Origin: DATGKK01 sp035294725
Lineage (GTDB): Bacteria; Actinomycetota; Acidimicrobiia; Acidimicrobiales; Bog-793
Direction of reading: 5' to 3'
Assembly (NCBI GenBank): GCA_035294725.1
Contig: DATGKK010000075.1
Location: 1-12,976, forward strand
Length of the DNA stretch: 12,976 bases
The notes under the pieces are model-generated. The model made no database searches and was not told where the DNA came from. It saw nothing but the letters and a program-made list of their open reading frames with translations. The position numbers were made by a program, and so were the translations under genes. This document shows, in pieces, positions 1 through 5,949 of the stretch (positions are counted from its first letter, which is position 1; every line of letters starts with the position of its first letter).

Positions 1-1
1 C

Positions 2-319
2 GAACCCCTCATCGAACCGCTCGGAGACGGCGCCTTCCGGGTTCCGGGGAAGATGCCGGTCCCGGAGGTGAACGAGCTCCTCCCGGCCGAGCTGCCCGAG
101 CACGACGACTGGGACACGATCGGCGGCCTCGTGCTGGCGCGGGCCGGCCACGTGCCCGGCGCCGGCGAGGCGGTCACGGTCGGGCCCTACCGGCTCACCG
201 TCGAGCGGGTGGTCGGGCGCAGGATCGGGGTCGTGCGCGTCGAGCGGCTCGGCGGCGGCGACGCAGCGGCGCCGGCCGGCCAGGACGCCACCGGCGTGCC
301 GGCGGCGGAGCTCGGATGA
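2..319 (+). CDS. CorC/HlyC-family protein, C-terminal fragment (5' end outside window)
   Basis: The reading frame is open from base 2 to a TGA at 317-319, so only the last 105 residues are present. They match the small CorC_HlyC domain that follows the CBS pair in CorC/HlyC/TlyC-type membrane proteins: a short segment reading FRVPGKMPVPEVNELL, then a D-x-W-D-T-I-G-G-L-V-L stretch with the typical A-G-H-V-P-G-G-E turn, then a strand ending in a V-x-R-V-E pattern. A roughly 23-residue Ala/Gly-rich tail follows. Family members are linked to magnesium/cobalt efflux or resistance, but the substrate cannot be read from this piece. The stop codon overlaps the era start (ATGA), which implies cotranscription and translational coupling. 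A CorC-type gene directly before era is a common actinobacterial order. The DUF21 membrane and CBS domains should lie upstream of the window. Confidence 0.82.
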   Translation, partial: EPLIEPLGDGAFRVPGKMPVPEVNELLPAELPEHDDWDTIGGLVLARAGHVPGAGEAVTVGPYRLTVERVVGRRIGVVRVERLGGGDAAAPAGQDATGVPAAELG

Positions 320-1176
320 GCGAGGGCAGCGTGCGCTCCGGCTTCGTGGCGGTGCTGGGCCGACCGAACGTCGGCAAGTCCACGCTCGTCAACCGCATCG
401 TCGGCCGGAAGGTGGCGATCACCTCGCCGGTCCCCCACACCACGAGGACGCGGGTGCGAGGCGTGCTCGACCGACCCGACGCCCAGCTCGTGTTCGTGGA
501 CACCCCCGGTGTCCACAAGCCGAGCACGGCGCTCGGGGTGCGCCTCAACGAGACGGCGGCCGGGTCCGTCGACGACGTCGACCTCTGCCTGCTCCTCGTC
601 GAGGCGAGCTCCGAGATCGGCAGGGGCGACCGCTTCATCGCCGAGCGCCTGCCGGCGGGGTCGGTCGTGGCCGTCAACAAGACCGACCGTGCGAGCCGGC
701 ACGAGGTGCTCGAGCACCTCGCCGCCGCCGCGAGCTCCCTCGGGCTGGCGGAGGCCGAGTACTTCCCGATCTCGGCTCGCACCGGCGAGGGCGTCGCCGA
801 GCTCGTCGACCACCTCGTCTCACGCATGCCGCCCGGTCCCCGCTACTTCCCGCCCGGGATGGTGAGCGACGTCCCCGAGGCCTTCTTCGTGGCCGAGCTC
901 GTGCGGGAGCAGCTGATCCGCCACGCCGAGGAGGAGCTCCCGCACTCGATCGCCTGCCGCGTGACCGAGTGGGAGTGGCCCCGCATCCGCTGCGAGATCC
1001 TCGTCGAGCGGGAGTCGCAAAAGGGGATCGTCATCGGCCGGGGCGGTGCCGTGCTGAAGGCGGCCGGCACCGCCGTGCGCAAGCAGCTGCCAGCAGGTGC
1101 CTACCTGGAGCTGTTCGTGAAGGTGGAGAAGAACTGGCAGCGCCACCGGGAGCTGATCGAGCGGCTCGGCTACTGA
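316..1176 (+). CDS. era: GTPase Era, ribosome assembly factor
   Basis: A complete 286-residue Era, close to the usual length of about 300. Era binds the 3' end of 16S rRNA through its KH domain and works in 30S subunit maturation, partly membrane-associated. Visible G motifs are G1 GRPNVGKS (15-22), a switch I region with PHTTRTR (40-46), G3 DTPGVHKP (62-69), G4 NKTD (121-124) and G5 SAR (153-155). A linker leads to the C-terminal KH domain with its GxxG-type loop in GIVIGRGGAVLK (about 237-248), and the protein ends with the Era-like KVEKNW..R..LI..LGY signature. The ATG at 316 overlaps the upstream stop and gives a natural N-terminus five residues before the first strand. All catalytic motifs are intact. 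It is probably expressed from the upstream operon; a hairpin follows the stop. Confidence 0.97.
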   Translation: MSEGSVRSGFVAVLGRPNVGKSTLVNRIVGRKVAITSPVPHTTRTRVRGVLDRPDAQLVFVDTPGVHKPSTALGVRLNETAAGSVDDVDLCLLLVEASSEIGRGDRFIAERLPAGSVVAVNKTDRASRHEVLEHLAAAASSLGLAEAEYFPISARTGEGVAELVDHLVSRMPPGPRYFPPGMVSDVPEAFFVAELVREQLIRHAEEELPHSIACRVTEWEWPRIRCEILVERESQKGIVIGRGGAVLKAAGTAVRKQLPAGAYLELFVKVEKNWQRHRELIERLGY

Positions 1177-1188
1177 CCGCAGCCGGCC

Positions 1189-1218
1189 GGCCCTGGCCAC
1201 CATCTTCGGGCCAGAGCC
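1189..1218 (+). terminator. Candidate hairpin terminator after era
   Basis: Bases 1189-1198 and 1209-1218 form a GC-rich stem of nine pairs with one internal mismatch (1192/1215) around a 10-base loop. It starts 12 bases after the era stop and ends just before the -10 box of the next gene. No T-run follows, so it would be an actinobacterial-type hairpin without a U-tract. In a sequence this GC-rich, chance stems are common, so this is tentative. Confidence 0.35.
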
Positions 1219-1223
1219 TGGGT

Positions 1224-1229
1224 TAGGGT
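1224..1229 (+). promoter_or_regulatory. -10 box (TAGGGT) of a leaderless-type promoter
   Basis: TAGGGT fits TAnnnT and is followed by exactly six bases before the GTG at 1236, so transcription would begin at or next to the start codon. No purine-rich ribosome binding site lies before this GTG, which fits leaderless translation. I see no convincing -35 element at 16-18 bases upstream. The box supports the chosen start of the MTHFR-like gene. Confidence 0.5.
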
Positions 1230-1235
1230 TCCCCC

Positions 1236-2018
1236 GTGGCTGGCGAGCGGCGAGGTTTCGAGATCGTGTGCGAGATCGAGCCCGCGACCGATCCCGACCT
1301 GCGCAGGGTGCGGCACCAGATCGGCGTGCTCTCGGCGGTCACCTCGACCTTCCTCATCCCCGACAACCACATCGGCCGGGCCACGGTCTCGAGCATCGCG
1401 GTCGCCCACGAGGTGCTCGCCATGGGGGGCCGGGCGATCGCCTGCCTCAACGCCCGCGACCGCAACACCCTCGGCTTCCGTCGCGACCTGCTCACCGCCG
1501 CGGCCTACGGCGTGAGGGAGTTCCTCTTCGTCTACGGCGACCGCCCCGAGTCGGGACGGCGCTCCGACGACCTCACCGTGAAGGGGATGATCGCAGAGGC
1601 CCGCCGCTTCAGCGACCGCCACGAGCAGGCCCACGGCGCCCTCGAGATCGGCGTGGCCACGACGCTCGGGCCGCTCCCGGCCTGGAAGCGGGAGGCGGAC
1701 TTCATGTTCGTCCAGGTCGGCTTCTCGCTCGAGGCCCTCTGTGAGTGGCGCAGCTCGGTCGAGTTCGACGGGCCGGTCTACGCCGGCGTGATGGTCGTCG
1801 CGAGCGCCCAGATGGCGCGCAAGCTGACGGCCGCGATCCCACAGCTCGCCGTGCCCGAGCCGCTCGTCGAACGGCTCGGCTCCGATCCCGACGCCGGGGT
1901 CGATGCGGCGTGCGAGCTCGTGGCCGGCCTGCGGGAGACCGAGATGTTCGACGGCGTCCACCTCATCCCGGTGCGCCGCTACCGGGAGGTCGCCCGCCGC
2001 CTCGAGTCGATGCTCTAG
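1236..2018 (+). CDS. Methylenetetrahydrofolate reductase-like TIM-barrel protein
   Basis: A 260-residue protein of the MTHFR (MetF) fold, with GTG start and TAG stop. MetF reduces 5,10-methylene-THF to 5-methyl-THF for methionine synthesis with a flavin. Family landmarks can be placed: an acidic first strand FEIVCEIEP (8-16) at the position of the catalytic glutamate; CLNARDRN (70-77), the counterpart of the folate-site H-L-x-C-R-D-R-N motif; VYGDRP (99-104), the counterpart of the L-x-G-D-x-P motif; and FMFVQVGF (156-163), where MetF has a T-Q before the substrate glutamine. It is a little shorter than E. coli MetF (about 296), and some surrounding positions differ, such as N-A in the CRDRN motif and V-Q for T-Q. 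Actinobacteria also have divergent, non-canonical MTHFR homologues, and this may be one. It stands alone on its own promoter with no methionine gene beside it. Fold assignment is strong; cofactor and exact reaction are inferred. Confidence 0.8.
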   Translation: MAGERRGFEIVCEIEPATDPDLRRVRHQIGVLSAVTSTFLIPDNHIGRATVSSIAVAHEVLAMGGRAIACLNARDRNTLGFRRDLLTAAAYGVREFLFVYGDRPESGRRSDDLTVKGMIAEARRFSDRHEQAHGALEIGVATTLGPLPAWKREADFMFVQVGFSLEALCEWRSSVEFDGPVYAGVMVVASAQMARKLTAAIPQLAVPEPLVERLGSDPDAGVDAACELVAGLRETEMFDGVHLIPVRRYREVARRLESML

Positions 2019-2022
2019 CCCG

Positions 2023-2039
2023 GCGAGGGTTGCCCCCGC
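2023..2039. terminator. Candidate bidirectional hairpin between convergent genes
   Basis: The gap between the two convergent stops is only 21 bases, and 17 of them form a hairpin: arm 2023-2029, loop TTG, arm 2033-2039. On the + strand there is one A-C mismatch (2026/2036). On the - strand the same position becomes a G-U wobble, so the dinG-side transcript has an unbroken 7-bp stem with a 3-base loop. There is no T-run on either side. It is placed where a shared terminator would be expected. Confidence 0.4.
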
Positions 2040-4058
2040 TCATCGGGAGCCGCCGGCCGGCCCCTCATAGAGCCGGCCTTCCTCCCTGATGGCAGAGAGG
2101 AAGGCGACGGCGTCGGCCCGCCTTCTCGTCCGGCGCATCTTCGGGAGGGCCCTTACGAGATCGCCCGAGTACGACGCCGTGGCGAGCCGAGGGTCGAGCA
2201 CGGCGACGACGCCCCGGTCGGTCGCCGTGCGGATGAGGCGGCCGGCGCCCTGGGCAAGGAGGGTGGCGGCTCTCGGGAGGTCGACGAGCCGGAAGCCGTC
2301 GGGGCCGGCGGCCTCACGGCGCGCGGCGGTGAGCGGCTCGTCGGGGCGGGGGAAAGGGATCTTGTCGATCACGACGAGCGAGAGCGTCGCTCCCGGCACG
2401 TCGACGCCCTGCCAGTAACCCATCGTGGCGAACAGGCAGGCCTCCTGCTCGCGGGCGAAGGCGGCCACGAGGGCCGGCTTCGGGAGGTCGCCTTGCACGT
2501 GGACCGGCCAGCCCACCCGCGCCCGGACGAACGTCGCCGCGGTCTCCATCGCCTTCCGGCTCGTGAACAGCGCAAGCGTGCGGCCCCCGGCGGCGCCGAT
2601 GAGCTCCACGAGCTCCTCGTGGAGGGCAGCCTCCGCCCCCGGCCGGCGCCGGTCCGGGAGGCCGGTGGCGCAGTACAAGAGCCCGTGGCGCTCGTAGTCG
2701 AACGGGCTCCCGACATCGAGCTCGGCCACCTTGCCGGGATCCGCCCCGAGACGGGGTGCGAGACCGGGCGGCATCGTGGCGCTCGTGAGCACGACGTGCA
2801 TCTGCGAGAACACCGCCGCCGACAGCGTGCCGCTCACGTCGAGCGGCGCCGAGCGAAGGGACCTGCGCTCGCCGCCGGAGACCCACACCACCTCGTCGGC
2901 CTCCGCGGCGAGGCAGGCCGCCAGCTCCTCCCGGCAGTGCTCGACGGCGAGCAGCGCCCGGGTGCCCGCCTGGGCCCCGACGCCATCGAGCCCCTCCCCG
3001 GATCGAGCCGGGGAGGCGGTGGCGGTGCGGAGCTCCCGCTCGAGCCGTTCGAGCCGGGCGGCGAGCAGCCCGACCATGGGTCCGAGCGCGCCGAGCCCAG
3101 GCGGGAGCCGCGACTCCGGGCTGGCGGCGAGCGCCGTCTCGAAGCGGGCCGTGGCGTCGAGGAGGTCGTCCACCGGGCCGGCGCCGGGCCGTCCCCGCTC
3201 GCCGAGCGCCGAGCGGGCCATCGAGGCGAGCGCCCGGAGCCGTCCCGGGCCGACCTCGGCCCCGAGGCTCGCGGCGAGGATGTCCTCGAGCTCGTGCGCC
3301 TCGTCCACGACGAGGGCGTCGTGCTCGGGCAGCACCGCACCCCCGCTTCGCAGGTGGGCCCCGAGCAGGTGGTGGTTGACGACGACGATCTGGGCCGCGG
3401 CGGCCCGCGAGCGCGCCTTCTCGGCGAAGCACTGGGCGCCGGAGTCGCACCGGAGGGCGCCCGGGCACTCCTCGGCCGAGACGCTGACGCTCCCCCAGGC
3501 GGCCGGCAGCGGCTCGAAGTCGAGCCCGGACCGATCGCCCGACTCCGTCCGAGCCGCCCAGGAGACCAACCGGGCGACCTGCTCGCCGACCGTCTCGGCT
3601 CTGGCCGGGGCGCTCCCCCCGCTCAGCCGGCGCACCGCCCGAGGGGCGCTGCCTCCGAGGTCGAGGACCTCCTGGCGGCCTGCCTGCTCGATCTCGCAAA
3701 GGCGCTGGCGGCAGAGGTAGTTGGAGCGGCCCTTCAGCACGGCCCATGCGAACTGCCGCCCGATCCTCTGCTCGAGGAGCGGGAGGTCCTTCGTCGCGAG
3801 CTGGTCCTGCAGGGCGAGGGTCGCCGTCGCCACGACCACCCGCCTGCCCGAGAGGACGGCCGGCACGAGGTAGCCGAGCGACTTGCCCGTGCCGGTGCCG
3901 GCCGCGATGGCCACGTGGGCGGCCCCGTCGCCGGCGAGGGCGTCGGAGACGGCGATCGCCATCTGGAGCTGCCCTGAGCGGACCTCGCCGCCGGCAAGGC
4001 CCGCCACCACCCGCCGGAGCGCCGCCTCGACCTCCCGGATCCGGTCCTGGCGGCTCAC
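2040..4058 (-). CDS. dinG: DinG/XPD-family iron-sulfur DNA helicase
   Basis: A 672-residue superfamily 2 helicase with GTG start. DinG-type enzymes unwind DNA 5'-to-3' using ATP, including D-loops, R-loops and forked structures met in repair and replication-transcription conflicts. Walker A is AGTGTGKS (53-60), motif Ia lies near VVVATATLALQDQL (74-87), and the DEAH box is at 252-255. Between them sit cysteines C116, C198, C204 and C210, spaced as the four 4Fe-4S ligands of the DinG/XPD family. An N-H-H-L-L segment (228-232) precedes the DEAH strand. The second RecA domain shows L-T-S-A-T-M, then YWQGVDVPG with a K-I-P-F-P-R-P segment, and motif VI QGAGRLIRT (603-611). No N-terminal exonuclease domain is present. 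It starts 9 bases after the stop of the upstream methyltransferase gene and is probably the last gene of that unit. Confidence 0.93.
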   Translation of the reverse strand: MSRQDRIREVEAALRRVVAGLAGGEVRSGQLQMAIAVSDALAGDGAAHVAIAAGTGTGKSLGYLVPAVLSGRRVVVATATLALQDQLATKDLPLLEQRIGRQFAWAVLKGRSNYLCRQRLCEIEQAGRQEVLDLGGSAPRAVRRLSGGSAPARAETVGEQVARLVSWAARTESGDRSGLDFEPLPAAWGSVSVSAEECPGALRCDSGAQCFAEKARSRAAAAQIVVVNHHLLGAHLRSGGAVLPEHDALVVDEAHELEDILAASLGAEVGPGRLRALASMARSALGERGRPGAGPVDDLLDATARFETALAASPESRLPPGLGALGPMVGLLAARLERLERELRTATASPARSGEGLDGVGAQAGTRALLAVEHCREELAACLAAEADEVVWVSGGERRSLRSAPLDVSGTLSAAVFSQMHVVLTSATMPPGLAPRLGADPGKVAELDVGSPFDYERHGLLYCATGLPDRRRPGAEAALHEELVELIGAAGGRTLALFTSRKAMETAATFVRARVGWPVHVQGDLPKPALVAAFAREQEACLFATMGYWQGVDVPGATLSLVVIDKIPFPRPDEPLTAARREAAGPDGFRLVDLPRAATLLAQGAGRLIRTATDRGVVAVLDPRLATASYSGDLVRALPKMRRTRRRADAVAFLSAIREEGRLYEGPAGGSR

Positions 4059-4064
4059 CGCCGC

Positions 4065-4070
4065 AGGCTA
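4065..4070 (-). promoter_or_regulatory. Possible internal -10 box (TAGCCT) before dinG
   Basis: On the - strand TAGCCT lies exactly six bases before the GTG start of dinG, the same geometry as at 1224-1229. Its first three bases are also the TAG stop of the upstream gene, so the match may be coincidence. If real, it would give dinG a leaderless transcript of its own inside the operon. Confidence 0.25.
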
Positions 4071-4865
4071 GCCGGGGGCGGTCCCCGCACCCGAGCCGGC
4101 TCGCGCCTCGATGCCGCGGACCTCGCCCTCCTCGTCGACGAGCACGGCGACGCCGGTGAACCCTGCCCTCGCGAGCAACGGGTCGAGCCGGCTCGGCTCG
4201 TCGCCTCCAAGCTCGCAGAGGAAGGCCCCGCCCGGCCGGAGCAGGCGGGCCGCGGCTCGGACGGTCCGCACGAGCACCCGGCAGCCGTCGTGGCCCCCGT
4301 CGAGGGCGGCGAGGGGCTCGTGCTCGCGAGCGTCACGGGGGAGCAGGCGGATCGCCCCGCTCGGCACGTACGGCGGGACGGCCACGACGACGTCGCAACA
4401 CCCGCGCAGGCTGGCTGGCAGCGGCGCGTCGAGATCGCCGAGGTAGGCCTCGACGCCGTTCGAGCGGGCGCAGGCGACCGCGACCGGGTCACAGTCGCTC
4501 GCCACGACCCAGGCGAGCGGCTGCCTGGCCGAGAGCACCTTCGCGACGGCGCCGGAGCCGGTGCAGAGGTCGACCGCGACGCCACGGGGCGAGAGCAGCT
4601 CGACGGCCCGCCGCACGAGCGGCTCGGTCTGCCAGCGCGGCACGTAGACCCCGGGCGAGCACGCGACCCGCACCCCGCAGAACGAGGCCGCTCCGACGAC
4701 CCATGCGAGGGGCTCGCCGGCGACCCGGCGCTCTGCGAGGCGACCGAGGCGCTCGGGGTCGCCCCCGGCCGCAAGGGCGAGCTCGGCCGCCTCCTCGGCG
4801 GCGGCGACGCAGCCTGCGGCGGCGAGCCGGGCCGCGAGCGCCTCGCTCGGGCGGAGGCTCGTCAG
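4068..4865 (-). CDS. PrmC-related class I SAM methyltransferase (TIGR03704-like)
   Basis: About 265 residues from a proposed CTG start at 4865. PrmC methylates the GGQ glutamine of release factors; this looks like the actinobacterial 'putative protein-(glutamine-N5) methyltransferase' relative of unknown substrate. The N-terminal helical domain ends in RRVAGEPLAWVVG (46-58) and leads into VPRWQTEPLV (75-84). The SAM site has DLCTGSG (99-105) and SDCDP (123-127). After motif IV come P-Y-V-P and an R-E-H-E-P-x-x-A-L-D-G-G block typical of this relative. The catalytic NPPY of PrmC (NAPY in the relative, as I remember it) reads VPPY (163-166), so the substrate-binding Asn is missing. No ATG, GTG or TTG lies near the expected N-terminus; the CTG overlaps the TGA of the upstream small gene (CTGA). 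A GTG at 5063 is in frame but would add 66 low-complexity residues across the small gene, so I reject it. Confidence 0.78.
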   Translation of the reverse strand: MTSLRPSEALAARLAAAGCVAAAEEAAELALAAGGDPERLGRLAERRVAGEPLAWVVGAASFCGVRVACSPGVYVPRWQTEPLVRRAVELLSPRGVAVDLCTGSGAVAKVLSARQPLAWVVASDCDPVAVACARSNGVEAYLGDLDAPLPASLRGCCDVVVAVPPYVPSGAIRLLPRDAREHEPLAALDGGHDGCRVLVRTVRAAARLLRPGGAFLCELGGDEPSRLDPLLARAGFTGVAVLVDEEGEVRGIEARAGSGAGTAPG

Positions 4866-5080
4866 CCGCCCGCCCGCTTGCGCCCCCGCCAGGTCGAGAG
4901 CCCGAGGAAGGCCACCACGGCGACGAGGAGGACCACGACCGCGGAGGCGGTGCTGTGGTGGAGCGCGAAGGCGATCCCGATCACGGCCAGCACGGCCACG
5001 AACAGCTCCGGGGTGTCGCCGACGAGGAAGTCCCACCAGAACCGCCCGAAGGCGGCCAGCCACTTCGCCGCCGTGCTCAT
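4862..5080 (-). CDS. Small two-helix membrane protein, function unknown
   Basis: A 72-residue protein starting at ATG 5080 and ending at TGA 4862-4864. An amphipathic aromatic start with RFWWDFLVGD (13-22) leads into a hydrophobic segment at about 25-41, a short H-H-S-T turn, a second hydrophobic segment at about 46-62, and a basic tail W-R-G-R-K-R. The positive-inside rule suggests a helical hairpin with the basic C-terminus in the cytoplasm. It lies 16 bases after the ExxE membrane protein gene and overlaps the methyltransferase gene. I recall similar small proteins with an F-W-x-D-F-x-x-G-D start beside COG4280-type genes in other actinobacteria, which would suggest a partner subunit, but that is from memory and unverified. 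Coding support is the conserved-looking aromatic start, clean hydrophobic pattern and tight spacing. Confidence 0.75.
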   Translation of the reverse strand: MSTAAKWLAAFGRFWWDFLVGDTPELFVAVLAVIGIAFALHHSTASAVVVLLVAVVAFLGLSTWRGRKRAGG

Positions 5081-5096
5081 CGCCGTTCCCTGCCGC

Positions 5097-5921
5097 TCAC
5101 GGCCGGCTGCTCGTCTCGGGCACGCGCTCGGGAAGCGTCGCCGGACGGGGCGCCGGCTCGGGCAGGGCTCGGCGCATCGCCTGGACCATGAGGGCCGTGA
5201 CGGCGGCGAAGAGCGCCACAAGGGCGAGCAGGAAGGCGTCGCTGCCCGGCCAGTGCACCCGGGCCCCCTCGCCCACCCAGAAGACCCCGAAGCTCGTGAG
5301 CATGATCCCGACGCCCATCTTGAGGGCGTTCTCCGGCACCTCGGAGAGCTGCCGGGCGACGAGAGCCCCGATCACCCCCACGACCACGACCGCGGCCGCC
5401 GCCGCGATCGCCGCAAGGCCGAGGTGGCGGGAGCTCGAGCCGAGCGTGATCACGATCATGACGACCTCGAGGCCCTCGAGGAAGACCCCCTTGAAGGCCA
5501 CCGTGAAGCCGGTGGCATCCCTCGGGCCGCTCCTCCAGGTCGCCCGTGTGGGAAGCGTGGGCGCGCCCGCGCCAGATCCGCCCGACAGCTCGGCGACGGT
5601 CTTCGCGTAGATGGCGTCCTCGTCGTGGAGGGCCTTGTGGCCGCTCGCCCGCAGGATCGCCTTGCGGAGCCAGTTCAGCCCGAGGACGAGGAGAAGGCCC
5701 CCGACGACGACCCGCAGCACGTCGAGGGGGACGAGATGGACGAGCGGCACGCCGACCGCCGCCACGAGGACGGCGAGGACGGCGACGGCGGCGGCGACAC
5801 CCTCGATCGCCGAGCGCCAGCCGCGCGAGACGCCGGCTGCGAGCACGATCGTGAGCGCCTCGACCATCTCGACGCTGCTGGCACCGAAGACGGCAAGGGC
5901 GAGGATGATGGCAGAGGTCAT
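5097..5921 (-). CDS. Polytopic membrane protein with two ExxE motifs (COG4280/FTR1-like)
   Basis: A 274-residue integral membrane protein with about seven hydrophobic segments. Two related half-motifs stand out: EMVEALTIVLAAG (18-30) in the first helix and LEGLEVVMIVITLG (148-161) after a central polar loop (about 90-140). The E-x-x-E in membrane helices recalls the R-E-x-x-E iron-binding motif of FTR1 ferrous/ferric permeases and the paired acidic motifs of GDT1-type cation transporters. I think it belongs to COG4280 (uncharacterised). A metal-ion transport role is therefore inferred, not shown. The two motifs suggest an internal pseudo-repeat. The start at ATG 5921 puts the first helix immediately at the N-terminus; an in-frame extension to 6194 is antisense to the GT-C gene and is rejected. 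A TACACT box lies 8 bases upstream. It is first in the - strand unit. The C-terminus (about 245-274) is a Pro/Arg/Glu-rich cytoplasmic tail. Confidence 0.75.
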   Translation of the reverse strand: MTSAIILALAVFGASSVEMVEALTIVLAAGVSRGWRSAIEGVAAAVAVLAVLVAAVGVPLVHLVPLDVLRVVVGGLLLVLGLNWLRKAILRASGHKALHDEDAIYAKTVAELSGGSGAGAPTLPTRATWRSGPRDATGFTVAFKGVFLEGLEVVMIVITLGSSSRHLGLAAIAAAAAVVVVGVIGALVARQLSEVPENALKMGVGIMLTSFGVFWVGEGARVHWPGSDAFLLALVALFAAVTALMVQAMRRALPEPAPRPATLPERVPETSSRP

Positions 5922-5929
5922 CGGCACGG

Positions 5930-5935
5930 AGTGTA
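5930..5935 (-). promoter_or_regulatory. -10 box (TACACT) for the - strand operon
   Basis: On the - strand TACACT is followed by eight bases and the ATG at 5921, so the transcript would begin within one or two bases of the start codon. No clear -35 hexamer is seen. The box overlaps the opposing + strand -10 box at 5934-5935. Confidence 0.5.
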
Positions 5936-5939
5936 CCGT
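5934..5939 (+). promoter_or_regulatory. -10 box (TACCGT) for the tandem GT-C genes
   Basis: TACCGT fits TAnnnT and ends 10 bases before ATG 5950, giving a leader of only a few bases. It is part of GTACCGTTG (5933-5941), which recurs exactly at 11541-11549 before another GT-C-like gene. No clear -35 element is visible. Confidence 0.45.
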
Positions 5940-5949
5940 TGCGCCCGCG

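Noticed and set aside
1221..1230. Telomere-like GGTTAGGGTT
   Set aside because: A single short occurrence in a bacterial intergenic region, better explained as a -10 box.
2493..3977. Open frame on the + strand (494 codons) opposite dinG
   Set aside because: It is a shadow of the helicase gene with no recognisable domain; the - strand has all helicase motifs.
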